A stretch of DNA of 14,863 nt from Rhodospirillaceae bacterium UBA4479. GTDB taxonomy: Bacteria; Pseudomonadota; Alphaproteobacteria; Rhodospirillales; Casp-alpha2. The notes under the pieces are model-generated. The model saw only the letters and a list, made by a program, of their open reading frames with translations. It had not been told where the DNA came from and did not search any database. Where the stretch lies: contig DGNZ01000318.1 in assembly GCA_002389175.1 (NCBI GenBank), positions 1 to 14,863 of the forward strand. The letters are read 5' to 3'. Made by a program: the position numbers and the translations under genes. Within the stretch, counting starts at the first letter, position 1. Each line of letters starts with the position of its first letter. Below, one piece after another: positions 1 to 7,053 of the stretch.

Positions 1-1640
1 TTATCCGTAACAAATACATCCCCCGTATCGGCCTTATCACAGACCCGCGCTGCGACCTGAACGGTGGTGCCAAAAAAGTCGTCTTCTTCTTCGACGGCTT
101 CACCCGCATTCAGCCCGATACGCACATTTACCGGCAGCGTGCCATCGCGCGCGTTATGAGCAGCAAACGCTTTTTGCATTTCCAAACCGGCGCGTGTCGC
201 ATCGGCGGATGATGCAGAACTTGCCATGATACCGTCGCCTGTATGCTTTACTTCGCGTCCCCGATGCGCCGCCAAGGATGACCGCACGATGGCATTATGG
301 ATCCGAACGACTTCTTGCGCACCATAGTCACCACGTTCATGGGTCATCTGGGTGGAGCCAACCAGATCGGTGAACATGATGCAGACGATTCCCTGCACCT
401 GCGACCGCGCAGCTGCATCTGACGTCCACATTTGGATGACATCTGCGAAATCACTAAACGGGTCTGTGTCATCTTCGACATAGCGCGACATCACAGCCCC
501 GCCAGCCGAGATCATCAGACCGTAACGTTCTTCTGATTTGTAATCACCATATTGTCGGCAATAAGCATCCACCCGATCAGGGGGATTGCCCAAAGCCTCA
601 ACCATTTCGCGGACCAACACAAAACCCTGCATGGGGCTGAGGGCCACATGCTTTGCATATCTTTCTGCTGCCCCCGAAATAAACAAATTCAGCCCAAACG
701 ACACATGGCGGTTTACGGTAGGAACTTCGCCTGCAATAGCCGTCAGCGATTTTGCCAAAAACTCCAACATCGCACGGCGCATTTGCTGTGTCAGACCACC
801 AGCGGGTTTCGGTTTGTCATCGCCGGCCTCAGGTGGTGTCCCAATTCCTGCTGAGGCTGAGGCTGCGGTTGGGATGGGTGCAGGTGCTTTTTCTGGGTTT
901 TCCTCGTCCGCTTCACGTGACTGCCTCGGCCTTGGATTTTGATGGATGCGCTGGGTATTGCGACGTCGTTGGCTGTGCTGTTCAGCAGATTTTTCTGGGA
1001 CTTCAGACAATGCTGTAATATGTGCACGATAAACTTTGCCCAGCAAAACCCAGCACGCGACCAAGAAGGCCAAACCTGTCATGCCAAAGGCCGCATTGCC
1101 CTGGACCGATGCCGACATCCCCATGGCGGGGCCCAGGTTTTTCATCACGATAGAAATCAGGACAAAGGCAACAACGGCAATACCAATCGAAATGGCCGTG
1201 TTGAATGCGATTTTGCCCGCTAACCGTTGCGCTTGCGACGCGGACTCAGGCGCTGGTTTCGTCCTAAAAGGTGACGTTGCGTTCGTTGTGCGCCGACCAT
1301 CAACTGACGATGCAGTTTGTCGCATCTCAGCGGGCACGGGCGCCTCTGACGTTTCACGCGCGGCTATGTTTTCACTGGCAGCATTTGCTTGGCGTTTCAT
1401 TTGGCGCGTCACAGCTGCGACATTGCTGAGATGCGGGCTGATCCATGCCAACGTTTCTAGCGGCGCGCGCCCCTCGCCATATTCAGTAACTGCCATGATG
1501 CGGACGCCCTGAAACTCGCCATCCGAATCCAAGGAGGCCCCTTGGGCCAAGGCAGCATCCTTGTCCTCACCCCCCATGCTGCCTTTGAGCTGCCATCGAT
1601 TGTCTTGGCGCACATAAATATCGAACCGAGTGGGGGTCAC
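1..1640 (-). CDS. Membrane-anchored class III adenylate/guanylate cyclase (partial at left edge)
   Basis: This protein would make cAMP or cGMP from ATP or GTP through a C-terminal cyclase homology domain. 546 codons are visible and the C-terminus lies beyond the left edge. An N-terminal region of about 70 residues of unknown function is followed by a polar linker, two membrane segments (about 144-166 and 185-203), a Pro/Ala/Gln-rich linker (about 210-285), a helical region and the catalytic domain from about residue 417. The metal-binding aspartates are seen in FTDLVGS (D424) and KHTGDG (D469). K465 fits the purine-specifying lysine of adenylate cyclases. VQVAAR (528-532) has Gln where many family members have Asn, followed by the conserved Arg. 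The start is GTG at 1640, with AGGA six bases upstream; no ATG lies between it and the in-frame stop upstream. The two-helix anchor places the catalytic domain in the cytoplasm. Adenylate rather than guanylate activity is inferred. Confidence 0.9.
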   Translation of the reverse strand, partial: MTPTRFDIYVRQDNRWQLKGSMGGEDKDAALAQGASLDSDGEFQGVRIMAVTEYGEGRAPLETLAWISPHLSNVAAVTRQMKRQANAASENIAARETSEAPVPAEMRQTASSVDGRRTTNATSPFRTKPAPESASQAQRLAGKIAFNTAISIGIAVVAFVLISIVMKNLGPAMGMSASVQGNAAFGMTGLAFLVACWVLLGKVYRAHITALSEVPEKSAEQHSQRRRNTQRIHQNPRPRQSREADEENPEKAPAPIPTAASASAGIGTPPEAGDDKPKPAGGLTQQMRRAMLEFLAKSLTAIAGEVPTVNRHVSFGLNLFISGAAERYAKHVALSPMQGFVLVREMVEALGNPPDRVDAYCRQYGDYKSEERYGLMISAGGAVMSRYVEDDTDPFSDFADVIQMWTSDAAARSQVQGIVCIMFTDLVGSTQMTHERGDYGAQEVVRIHNAIVRSSLAAHRGREVKHTGDGIMASSASSADATRAGLEMQKAFAAHNARDGTLPVNVRIGLNAGEAVEEEDDFFGTTVQVAARVCDKADTGDVFVTD

Positions 1641-2088
1641 GCGTTTTCCTGACAATCTCGTATGAAAATTCGATTCATTAGTAATACCAAAAGGTTACCG
1701 ATAAATGACCCATCATAGGGTTAATGCGCTGAGCTTAGTACAGCCACCAAGTATCATCACAAGCATCGCAAACTGCGCCTATCCCGAGAAAATGTCGGTT
1801 TCCATTGAACCTCGCATCAGAAGCTCGTTAGCTGATCATAGAGATAGATCGGTCGGATAAAATCAACCATTGGGTTCAATGGTCAACCGATCAACGCCAA
1901 GAATTTGTTGCGCTTGTGTTTTGCACCCAAAGTGCAGACCGCAACGCAAACCGAAGGTGGGTTCAACGTGACCCGGCGGCATCCATACCCCCGTCGAACC
2001 CCTGGTCCCCGGGATACGGCGGCTCACCTTCGGCCTCCCCCAATTTCCAAAAGTTGACACACTATGGGTGTTCATCCACCAATGTGTG
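1641..2088. other. Intergenic region between divergent cyclase and subtilisin genes
   Basis: I see no convincing gene in this 448-bp stretch. It must hold the cyclase promoter (minus strand) and probably the subtilisin promoter (plus strand). Visible elements are a perfect 7-bp hairpin (1866-1872 pairing with 1877-1883, 4-base loop), a 9-bp inverted repeat CCGAAGGTG/CACCTTCGG (1951-1959 and 2026-2034, 66 bp apart), and a consensus TTGACA at 2054-2059 without a good -10 box at 16-18 bp. The part from about 1930 to 2040 is more GC-rich than its flanks. A minus-strand open frame (1863-2228) crosses the region and continues into the subtilisin gene, but I do not recognise its product and consider it fortuitous. 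Confidence 0.5.
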
Positions 2089-3378
2089 ATGCTCTTTACG
2101 CGCCCCACATACTCATTCGTTGCAAGCATCATGGTGGCTGGTGTGGCTGTGATTGTAACCACGCCCTCTGCCGCCTCGGACAAGACATCAATGGAACAAC
2201 TGAGTGCGCTCCTAAAAGCAGCCTGCACTCAGCCTTATACCGATGCTGCACGCTTGCGCGATGTTTTCCCAGATACGCGCGTCATTGCGCACGACGTAAA
2301 TATTCTGGGCACCCAACCCGGGCGTGCAACAACGACATTCCTAGCCCAGAACGGTGATCGCATTGATCTGACGATGTTATTCCCAGGCGGCAGACTGCGG
2401 CGAGCGTCCGTCGCCTTATCCAATCCTGATCCTCGGCTCAGTCTTAGCGGTGATGATACGTGTGGCGTTCGAGAAATCCGCGAGCGCACCTATTCTGAGG
2501 CAGGGAAACCCGTATCGATCAAAGTCCTGAGCGGTGACGGGAAAACCATCCTTGATGAAATTGCGCTGAACCCACCCGTACCATCGGGCAAGGACCCTGG
2601 TGGAATTTCGGTGGGCGTTATTGATAGCGGGATCAATTATACGGTTGCCCCATTCGATCAGCATATTGCCCGCGATCCAAACGGCACGCTTATCGGCAAA
2701 GACTATTGGGACGAAGATGATCGCCCCTTTGATGTCGATACGGGACGCTCGCCATTTTTTCCACTTCATCATGGTAGCTCCGTCGCGAGTGTCATCATCA
2801 ACGAAGCCCCGATGGCGCGGATCATTCCCATCCGCTACCCCAGGCCTGATATGACCAAGATGGCAAATGCCGTCAATTGGTTGGCATCGACAGGCGTTAC
2901 CGTGGTCAATCTGGCGATGGGATCAAATTCTGAACAGGAATGGGCGGCGTTCGCTGAGGCTGCGGCGCGTCACCCAAAAATACTATTTCTGGTGTCTGCT
3001 GGGAACAACGGTCGGAACATCGACTCAGAGCCTGTTTATCCAGCGTCTTTGCCACTCTCGAACACCATCGTCATCACATCATCTGAGCCCAACGGCAGGC
3101 TGGCACGCGGATCCAATTGGGGCCCAACCCATGTCGATATTATGGTGCCCGGTGAGCGCATCGATGTGATTGATCACCGTGGTGCCCCCGGCAAAGCGTC
3201 GGGTTCTAGCTTTGCTGTGCCACGCGTGACCGCATTGGCCGTGCGCATGCTAGCCAAAAACCCCGATTGGAATGGCCCCGAACTTCGCGATGCTATCTTG
3301 AAACGTGCGCGGGCATTAAATGGCCCACGGCAAACGAAATACGGATGGATCCCCGATCCCAGCGACGGACCGTTATAA
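2089..3378 (+). CDS. Exported subtilisin-like serine protease (peptidase S8)
   Basis: This is a 429-residue serine endopeptidase of the subtilase fold. The N-terminus is a signal peptide: a short basic start, a hydrophobic run at about 10-24, and a plausible SAA cleavage site near residue 30, so the enzyme should act in the periplasm or outside the cell. About 135 residues of unrecognised N-terminal sequence precede the catalytic domain. The triad is visible as VIDSG (D179), HHGSS (H228) and GSSFAVP (S374), with the oxyanion Asn in SAGNNG (N306). The nucleophile motif departs from the usual GTSMAAPHV but keeps Gly-x-Ser and the later Pro. The start is uncertain because none of the candidates has a good ribosome binding site. 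ATG 2089 gives the cleanest signal peptide; GTG 2068 would add seven residues. The substrate is unknown. The gene ends 2 bp from the convergent protease gene. Confidence 0.9.
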   Translation: MLFTRPTYSFVASIMVAGVAVIVTTPSAASDKTSMEQLSALLKAACTQPYTDAARLRDVFPDTRVIAHDVNILGTQPGRATTTFLAQNGDRIDLTMLFPGGRLRRASVALSNPDPRLSLSGDDTCGVREIRERTYSEAGKPVSIKVLSGDGKTILDEIALNPPVPSGKDPGGISVGVIDSGINYTVAPFDQHIARDPNGTLIGKDYWDEDDRPFDVDTGRSPFFPLHHGSSVASVIINEAPMARIIPIRYPRPDMTKMANAVNWLASTGVTVVNLAMGSNSEQEWAAFAEAAARHPKILFLVSAGNNGRNIDSEPVYPASLPLSNTIVITSSEPNGRLARGSNWGPTHVDIMVPGERIDVIDHRGAPGKASGSSFAVPRVTALAVRMLAKNPDWNGPELRDAILKRARALNGPRQTKYGWIPDPSDGPL

Positions 3379-3380
3379 AT

Positions 3381-4511
3381 TTAGCCGGGCGGGCGCACTT
3401 GGGGTGCTGGTGGCGGATTGTCATAGAATCGTCTGGCCGCTGGGGCCATCTGCGGCAGAACCGCCATAATACGGTTCATCGCAAAATCAGCCAAGTCTTG
3501 TTCACCGCCCCAAATCCCGGCCTGCAACGCGAGACGAAGCAGTTGAACATCGTCGGGTAGAATTTCTAATCCATGCCGTAATATTGCTATTTCGTCAGCC
3601 CAACGCTGGGCCAGATGATATGTGATAGCCAGCGACACAACCGTGTTTGGTGCATTTGGGTCTTGGTCGTATGACGCTTCAAGCAACGCCAATGATCGGT
3701 CGATATCGCGCCGCTGCCCAAATGCCTGTCCTGCCAAGTCCATGAGTTGGCGGTTGTTGCTGGCGCGGCAGCTATCTGACATCGCGGTTGCGACCTGGGG
3801 CGACAATGGGCCGCGCTGGGAGCTGACATCGTTCAACGCATCAACACATGCGCGGTAAGCCCGACCAATCACCATCGAAGCATCTTTGAATGCAGGACCA
3901 GATACATCTTTGACGCGCTCAATTTCAGTCGCAGGTATCGCTTCGTTTCGCCCTTCGCCACCTGATGCGACAATACCCACCAAGTTCCCCAATGCATTAA
4001 CGACCGCGCCACCAGAATTCCCGGGCAAAGCAGATGCGTCCATGTGCAATCTGGCGAGTGGGGTTTCCGCAACATCAACGATCATACGACCAGGTTTATA
4101 AACGCGGATCGCTTCGCGCCCCAGATCAAAACCGATCACATACAAAACGCCGTGGATCAGTGGCCGCGATACCAACAACGGCACGGCAGAAGCTAGGCTA
4201 TCCGTTTTCAATAATACCAGATCACCCGCGTAATCGGTGGGAGTCACCGTCGCCATGGCACGTTCGCCATTTGGTAAAACAACCGTGACCGATTCTAAAT
4301 CCGCGACCATATGCCGATTGGTCACCAGCATGCCGTTACCCACGGCAACGGCACTGCCGATGGGTTCGAACCCTGAAATCGCGACAACATTATCAGCAGC
4401 GGCGCATACAGGTTCTGGCGCATCACACGTCTGTGCAAGGCCATCGACAGATGATGACAAAAAAGCCGAGGCAACAAAGACAATCCAAAGCCATCGTGAT
4501 TTCAGCATCAT
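3381..4511 (-). CDS. Periplasmic trypsin-like (HtrA-type) serine protease with C-terminal TPR repeats
   Basis: This 376-residue protein has a signal peptide (hydrophobic segment at about 8-22), a chymotrypsin-fold protease domain at about 40-200, and a helical C-terminal half with TPR-like repeats at about 255-345. It lacks the PDZ domains of classical DegP/HtrA. The triad is seen as TNRHMV (H67), DYAGDLVLL (D97) and LPGNSGGAV (S166), so the enzyme looks active. The protein ends in a Pro-rich tail. The start is ATG 4511, or 4508 immediately after it, because AAGGA lies five bases upstream; an in-frame start further upstream would be buried in the preceding gene. ATGATG overlaps the TGA of azlD, which implies translational coupling. 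A quality-control or processing role is plausible, but its link to the amino-acid exporter is unexplained. Confidence 0.88.
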   Translation of the reverse strand: MMLKSRWLWIVFVASAFLSSSVDGLAQTCDAPEPVCAAADNVVAISGFEPIGSAVAVGNGMLVTNRHMVADLESVTVVLPNGERAMATVTPTDYAGDLVLLKTDSLASAVPLLVSRPLIHGVLYVIGFDLGREAIRVYKPGRMIVDVAETPLARLHMDASALPGNSGGAVVNALGNLVGIVASGGEGRNEAIPATEIERVKDVSGPAFKDASMVIGRAYRACVDALNDVSSQRGPLSPQVATAMSDSCRASNNRQLMDLAGQAFGQRRDIDRSLALLEASYDQDPNAPNTVVSLAITYHLAQRWADEIAILRHGLEILPDDVQLLRLALQAGIWGGEQDLADFAMNRIMAVLPQMAPAARRFYDNPPPAPQVRPPG

Positions 4512-4864
4512 ATGATTCCTTGGCCCCGTGCCCAAACAAGTACCATGAAAATACCGGCAGCACTGATCGTACCAATCCCAACATGCCGTCGAAAGATAAA
4601 GAACAACACAAATCCGATCCCCGTTGCACCCAGACGATCAATCATCTCGGTCTGTTCCAAGATACCGACGGGTAATATCAAAATGCGTGCGATCAGCCCT
4701 GCCAACGCTGCATATGCGACGCACGCCACCCATTGCAGAAAATCGCTTTCGGGATCGATCCGTGCCGCGATAGCTGTCCCTACGCCACGCCAAAGATAGG
4801 TCCCGGCGATGGCAAGAAATACCAACGTCCATGGCGCCCATTCGGAAACACTTTGGTTCAACAT
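4508..4864 (-). CDS. azlD: AzlD-family small membrane subunit of branched-chain amino acid exporter
   Basis: This 118-residue hydrophobic protein has about four membrane segments and the GTYLWRG motif near residue 20 that is typical of AzlD. In characterised cases AzlC and AzlD together form a two-component exporter for branched-chain or related amino acids in the inner membrane. The start at ATG 4864 lies one base after the azlC stop (TGA-T-ATG) and gives the usual family length. An ATG at 4906 would add 14 residues inside azlC and is less likely. The end overlaps the start of the downstream protease gene. The substrate is inferred from the family only. Confidence 0.87.
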   Translation of the reverse strand: MLNQSVSEWAPWTLVFLAIAGTYLWRGVGTAIAARIDPESDFLQWVACVAYAALAGLIARILILPVGILEQTEMIDRLGATGIGFVLFFIFRRHVGIGTISAAGIFMVLVWARGQGII

Positions 4865-4865
4865 A

Positions 4866-5627
4866 TCAGGCCCACCGCCGCATGATTCGGTCTGCGGAAT
4901 AGCCAATTGTTCCAGCTATCACACCACACAACGGCAGGCTCCATTCTGGGCTCAACAAATATAATGGTGGTCCGGCAATCGCACCTGCGATCAATGCGAT
5001 CATGCAGGCCCTTGCGCGCATGGCTGCGAATACAAATGCAAAATAGATTGGATTTATGAACACCATCGTGACGGTCACATAAAACGGCAACGTATCGGCA
5101 AGAATATATCCTGTGGTTGTCCCCGCGACCCCGCAGATCAGGCAAATAGTTGCAAAGCCGGCATAGTACGGGCCTCGTTGATCGGGCGTCAGTTCTGGCA
5201 CTTTGCGTAACAGCCCCACCCACGTATTGACCGACATGAATTGAACCCAAAGGTATCTGAGTCGCCAACCCGATTCTGACCCCCGAAACATCGGGATCAG
5301 CGATAAACTCATCGGCAAAAACCGCATGTTCGCCATCGAAACGGCGATCAACATTGATAAAACCGGGGCGCCCAACAGCATGTATTCGATGAATGCGACT
5401 TGTCCCGGCAATCCCCAAATACCAACTGTGGATACAATCGCCAGCCCCAAACTTAGCCCCGCTGACTGCACCAACGCCCCGTAACCGATCATGCTCGCAG
5501 CGACCATAAAAGCGGGCAGGCTGAAGCCTTCGATCATGCCCCGTCGGAACATGGTCGAACTATCAATTTCGGGGGTTGGGTGCAGTGATTCAGAAATGGA
5601 AATGCCCTCGGCCAATCGTCCAAACAT
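4866..5627 (-). CDS. azlC: AzlC-family amino acid exporter, large subunit
   Basis: This 253-residue inner-membrane protein has the AzlC pattern: an N-terminal FRRG motif (about 27-30), a GxPGQVAFIEYMLLGAP-like region around residues 82-98, ANMRFLPMSLSL, and at least five hydrophobic segments to the C-terminus. With AzlD it should export branched-chain or related amino acids. The start is not certain. ATG 5627 is chosen; ATG 5552 just before FRRG would also give a family-like protein, and a TTG at 5654 is possible. None has a clear ribosome binding site. It is the first gene of azlC-azlD-protease and is divergent from iclR across an AT-rich region, so the IclR protein may control it. Confidence 0.88.
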   Translation of the reverse strand: MFGRLAEGISISESLHPTPEIDSSTMFRRGMIEGFSLPAFMVAASMIGYGALVQSAGLSLGLAIVSTVGIWGLPGQVAFIEYMLLGAPVLSMLIAVSMANMRFLPMSLSLIPMFRGSESGWRLRYLWVQFMSVNTWVGLLRKVPELTPDQRGPYYAGFATICLICGVAGTTTGYILADTLPFYVTVTMVFINPIYFAFVFAAMRARACMIALIAGAIAGPPLYLLSPEWSLPLCGVIAGTIGYSADRIMRRWA

Positions 5628-5770
5628 GCTGACCCAATAGACCCAACTCTGCAAATCTGAATATTAATACTGCATAATATTAATAAACGAGACATATTTG
5701 TCGAATTTGTTGGAATATCCGGAATTCTAGCTAATGTTTTAAGTCGCGAAACCAATTTAACGAGGACACC
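5628..5770. promoter_or_regulatory. Divergent azlC/iclR control region with a 10-bp direct repeat
   Basis: This AT-rich region separates the azlC and iclR operons. It contains a perfect 10-bp direct repeat AATATTAATA at 5660-5669 and 5676-5685, a 16-bp period; the second copy lies within the palindrome TAATATTA (5675-5682). Repeated 10-bp elements are known operators of some IclR-family proteins such as PcaU, so this is a reasonable autoregulatory site. A GAGGA ribosome binding site precedes iclR at 5762-5766. No promoter hexamers could be assigned with confidence. Confidence 0.5.
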
Positions 5771-6595
5771 ATGCCCGACGGCGGTCAATTCAGCCACATC
5801 ACCCCACCCGATACCGGAAGCGCGCTCGGCAAGGGGGTAACGGTTCTTTCAGCAATTTTAAATGCGACACACCCGCCCAGTCTTCACGATCTGGCCGAAG
5901 CGACAGACTTGCCACGACCGACCGTTTTTCGGGTGGTTCGGCAGCTCGAAGAAACGCTGCTGATCACGCGGTCGCCCGATGGTGAGAAGTACCTGGTCGG
6001 GCCAAATTTGATGGCCTTGGCAGCAGACACCATGGCATCATTCACCCATGCGGCGCCGCTTCGTTCTATTCTGAATACTTTGGTCAACGAGATCGGCGAG
6101 ACATGTAATGTCGGCGTCTTGGACCGAGACGGTGTGGTCTATGTGGATCGTGTGGAATGTGCGTGGCCTCTCAGATTGCAAATCGGGATTGGATCGCGCG
6201 CGCCACTACATGCCACGGCTATCGGCAAATTACTGTTGGCACATTTACCATCGCGCACCCGCAAGCGGATCATGTCCAATGGCCCGCTTAAAAAATACAC
6301 AGAAAATACGCTGACCAGCCCAAAATCTTTGGAGATTCAGTTCAAGCAAATTCGCCGATTAGGCTACGCCTGTAATGATCAAGAAAACACAGCCGGGCTG
6401 ATTGGGATGGCCGTGCCGATCTACGACACCAAGGGGCGTGTCGTAGCCGGACTATCGGTGCATGCACCTGCGGTGCGTGTATCGGTGCAGGTCGCAATTC
6501 AAAAACTCGACCGTTTTCGCGATGCTGCGCGGCGAATGGAACTAGTGATGCGTGAATGCCATACCCCGCCGGCAAGCATGAGCGACGAGGACTAG
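5771..6595 (+). CDS. IclR-family transcriptional regulator
   Basis: This 274-residue DNA-binding regulator has an N-terminal winged helix-turn-helix at about 18-75 (recognition helix around LPRPTVFRVVRQLEE) and a C-terminal effector-binding domain at about 90-265 with the family motif LHATAIGKLLLAHLP. Such proteins usually bind a small organic acid and control the adjacent catabolic operon. ATG 5771 has GAGGA a few bases upstream. It is the first gene of the mutase operon, with five bases between its stop and the glmS start, so it is probably co-transcribed with the genes it regulates. The effector is unknown; the mutase substrate or product is the obvious candidate. Confidence 0.93.
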   Translation: MPDGGQFSHITPPDTGSALGKGVTVLSAILNATHPPSLHDLAEATDLPRPTVFRVVRQLEETLLITRSPDGEKYLVGPNLMALAADTMASFTHAAPLRSILNTLVNEIGETCNVGVLDRDGVVYVDRVECAWPLRLQIGIGSRAPLHATAIGKLLLAHLPSRTRKRIMSNGPLKKYTENTLTSPKSLEIQFKQIRRLGYACNDQENTAGLIGMAVPIYDTKGRVVAGLSVHAPAVRVSVQVAIQKLDRFRDAARRMELVMRECHTPPASMSDED

Positions 6596-6600
6596 GCACT

Positions 6601-7053
6601 ATGCCCCTGACATCAGATCAACGCGCAAAGGTTACTTTGGTGACCGGCGTCATCGGTGCAGACACGCATATCGTTGGCAATCGCATCTTGTCGATGGCGC
6701 TCGAAAAAGAAGGCTTCAATGTCATCACGCTGGGTGCGCTGACACCGTCAGAAGATTTTATCAAAGCAGCGATTGAAACGGCGGCTGATGCGATCTTGGT
6801 TTCGTCACTTTATGGACAGGGCGAGTTGGATTGCCGAGGTTTTCGCGACATGTGCGTCGAAGCTGGTTTAGAAGACATCGTGCTTTATGTCGGCGGCAAC
6901 TTGGTTGTCGGAAAACAGTCCTGGGATGAGGTTGAACAACGCTTTGTCGATATGGGCTTCAATCGCGCTTTTCCACCGGGCACACGCACACCTGATGTCG
7001 TTACATTACTAGACCAAGATTTCGCCACCAAAGCATCCGGCGCTGCCGCGTGA
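6601..7053 (+). CDS. glmS: Small B12-binding subunit of a glutamate mutase-type enzyme
   Basis: This 150-residue cobalamin-binding subunit resembles GlmS (sigma) of methylaspartate mutase. It shows the B12 signature DxHxxG as GADTHIVG (D21, H23, G26), where H23 would be the lower cobalt ligand, followed by VSSLYGQGELDCRG and VGGNLVVGKQ, all hallmarks of GlmS. Clostridium GlmS has 137 residues, so the length is normal with short extensions at both ends. The protein pairs with the large subunit encoded by glmE to hold coenzyme B12 between them. The ATG follows the iclR stop by five bases, and its stop overlaps the GTG start of glmL (GTGA). Family membership is very clear; the reaction depends on the partner, whose substrate pocket looks altered. 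Confidence 0.94.
   Translation: MPLTSDQRAKVTLVTGVIGADTHIVGNRILSMALEKEGFNVITLGALTPSEDFIKAAIETAADAILVSSLYGQGELDCRGFRDMCVEAGLEDIVLYVGGNLVVGKQSWDEVEQRFVDMGFNRAFPPGTRTPDVVTLLDQDFATKASGAAA

Noticed and set aside
586..1512. Plus-strand open frames within the cyclase gene
   Set aside because: They are shadows of the minus-strand cyclase, which is continuous across 546 codons with clear domain motifs.
1990..2040. Minus-strand string GGGGTTCGACGGGG resembling the start of tmRNA
   Set aside because: No tag-peptide reading frame, no matching acceptor-stem partner and no CCA end were found nearby. Alphaproteobacterial tmRNA is also a permuted two-piece RNA, so a one-piece match would be out of place.
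1863..2228. Minus-strand open frame of 121 codons in and beyond the cyclase/subtilisin gap
   Set aside because: Its 5' part lies over the subtilisin signal-peptide region, no ribosome binding site stands out, the product is not recognised, and codon use does not look like that of its neighbours.
4858..5418. 186-codon minus-strand frame overlapping azlC
   Set aside because: The sequence is Arg/His/Cys-rich with no family features, while the overlapping frame encodes a clear AzlC protein.
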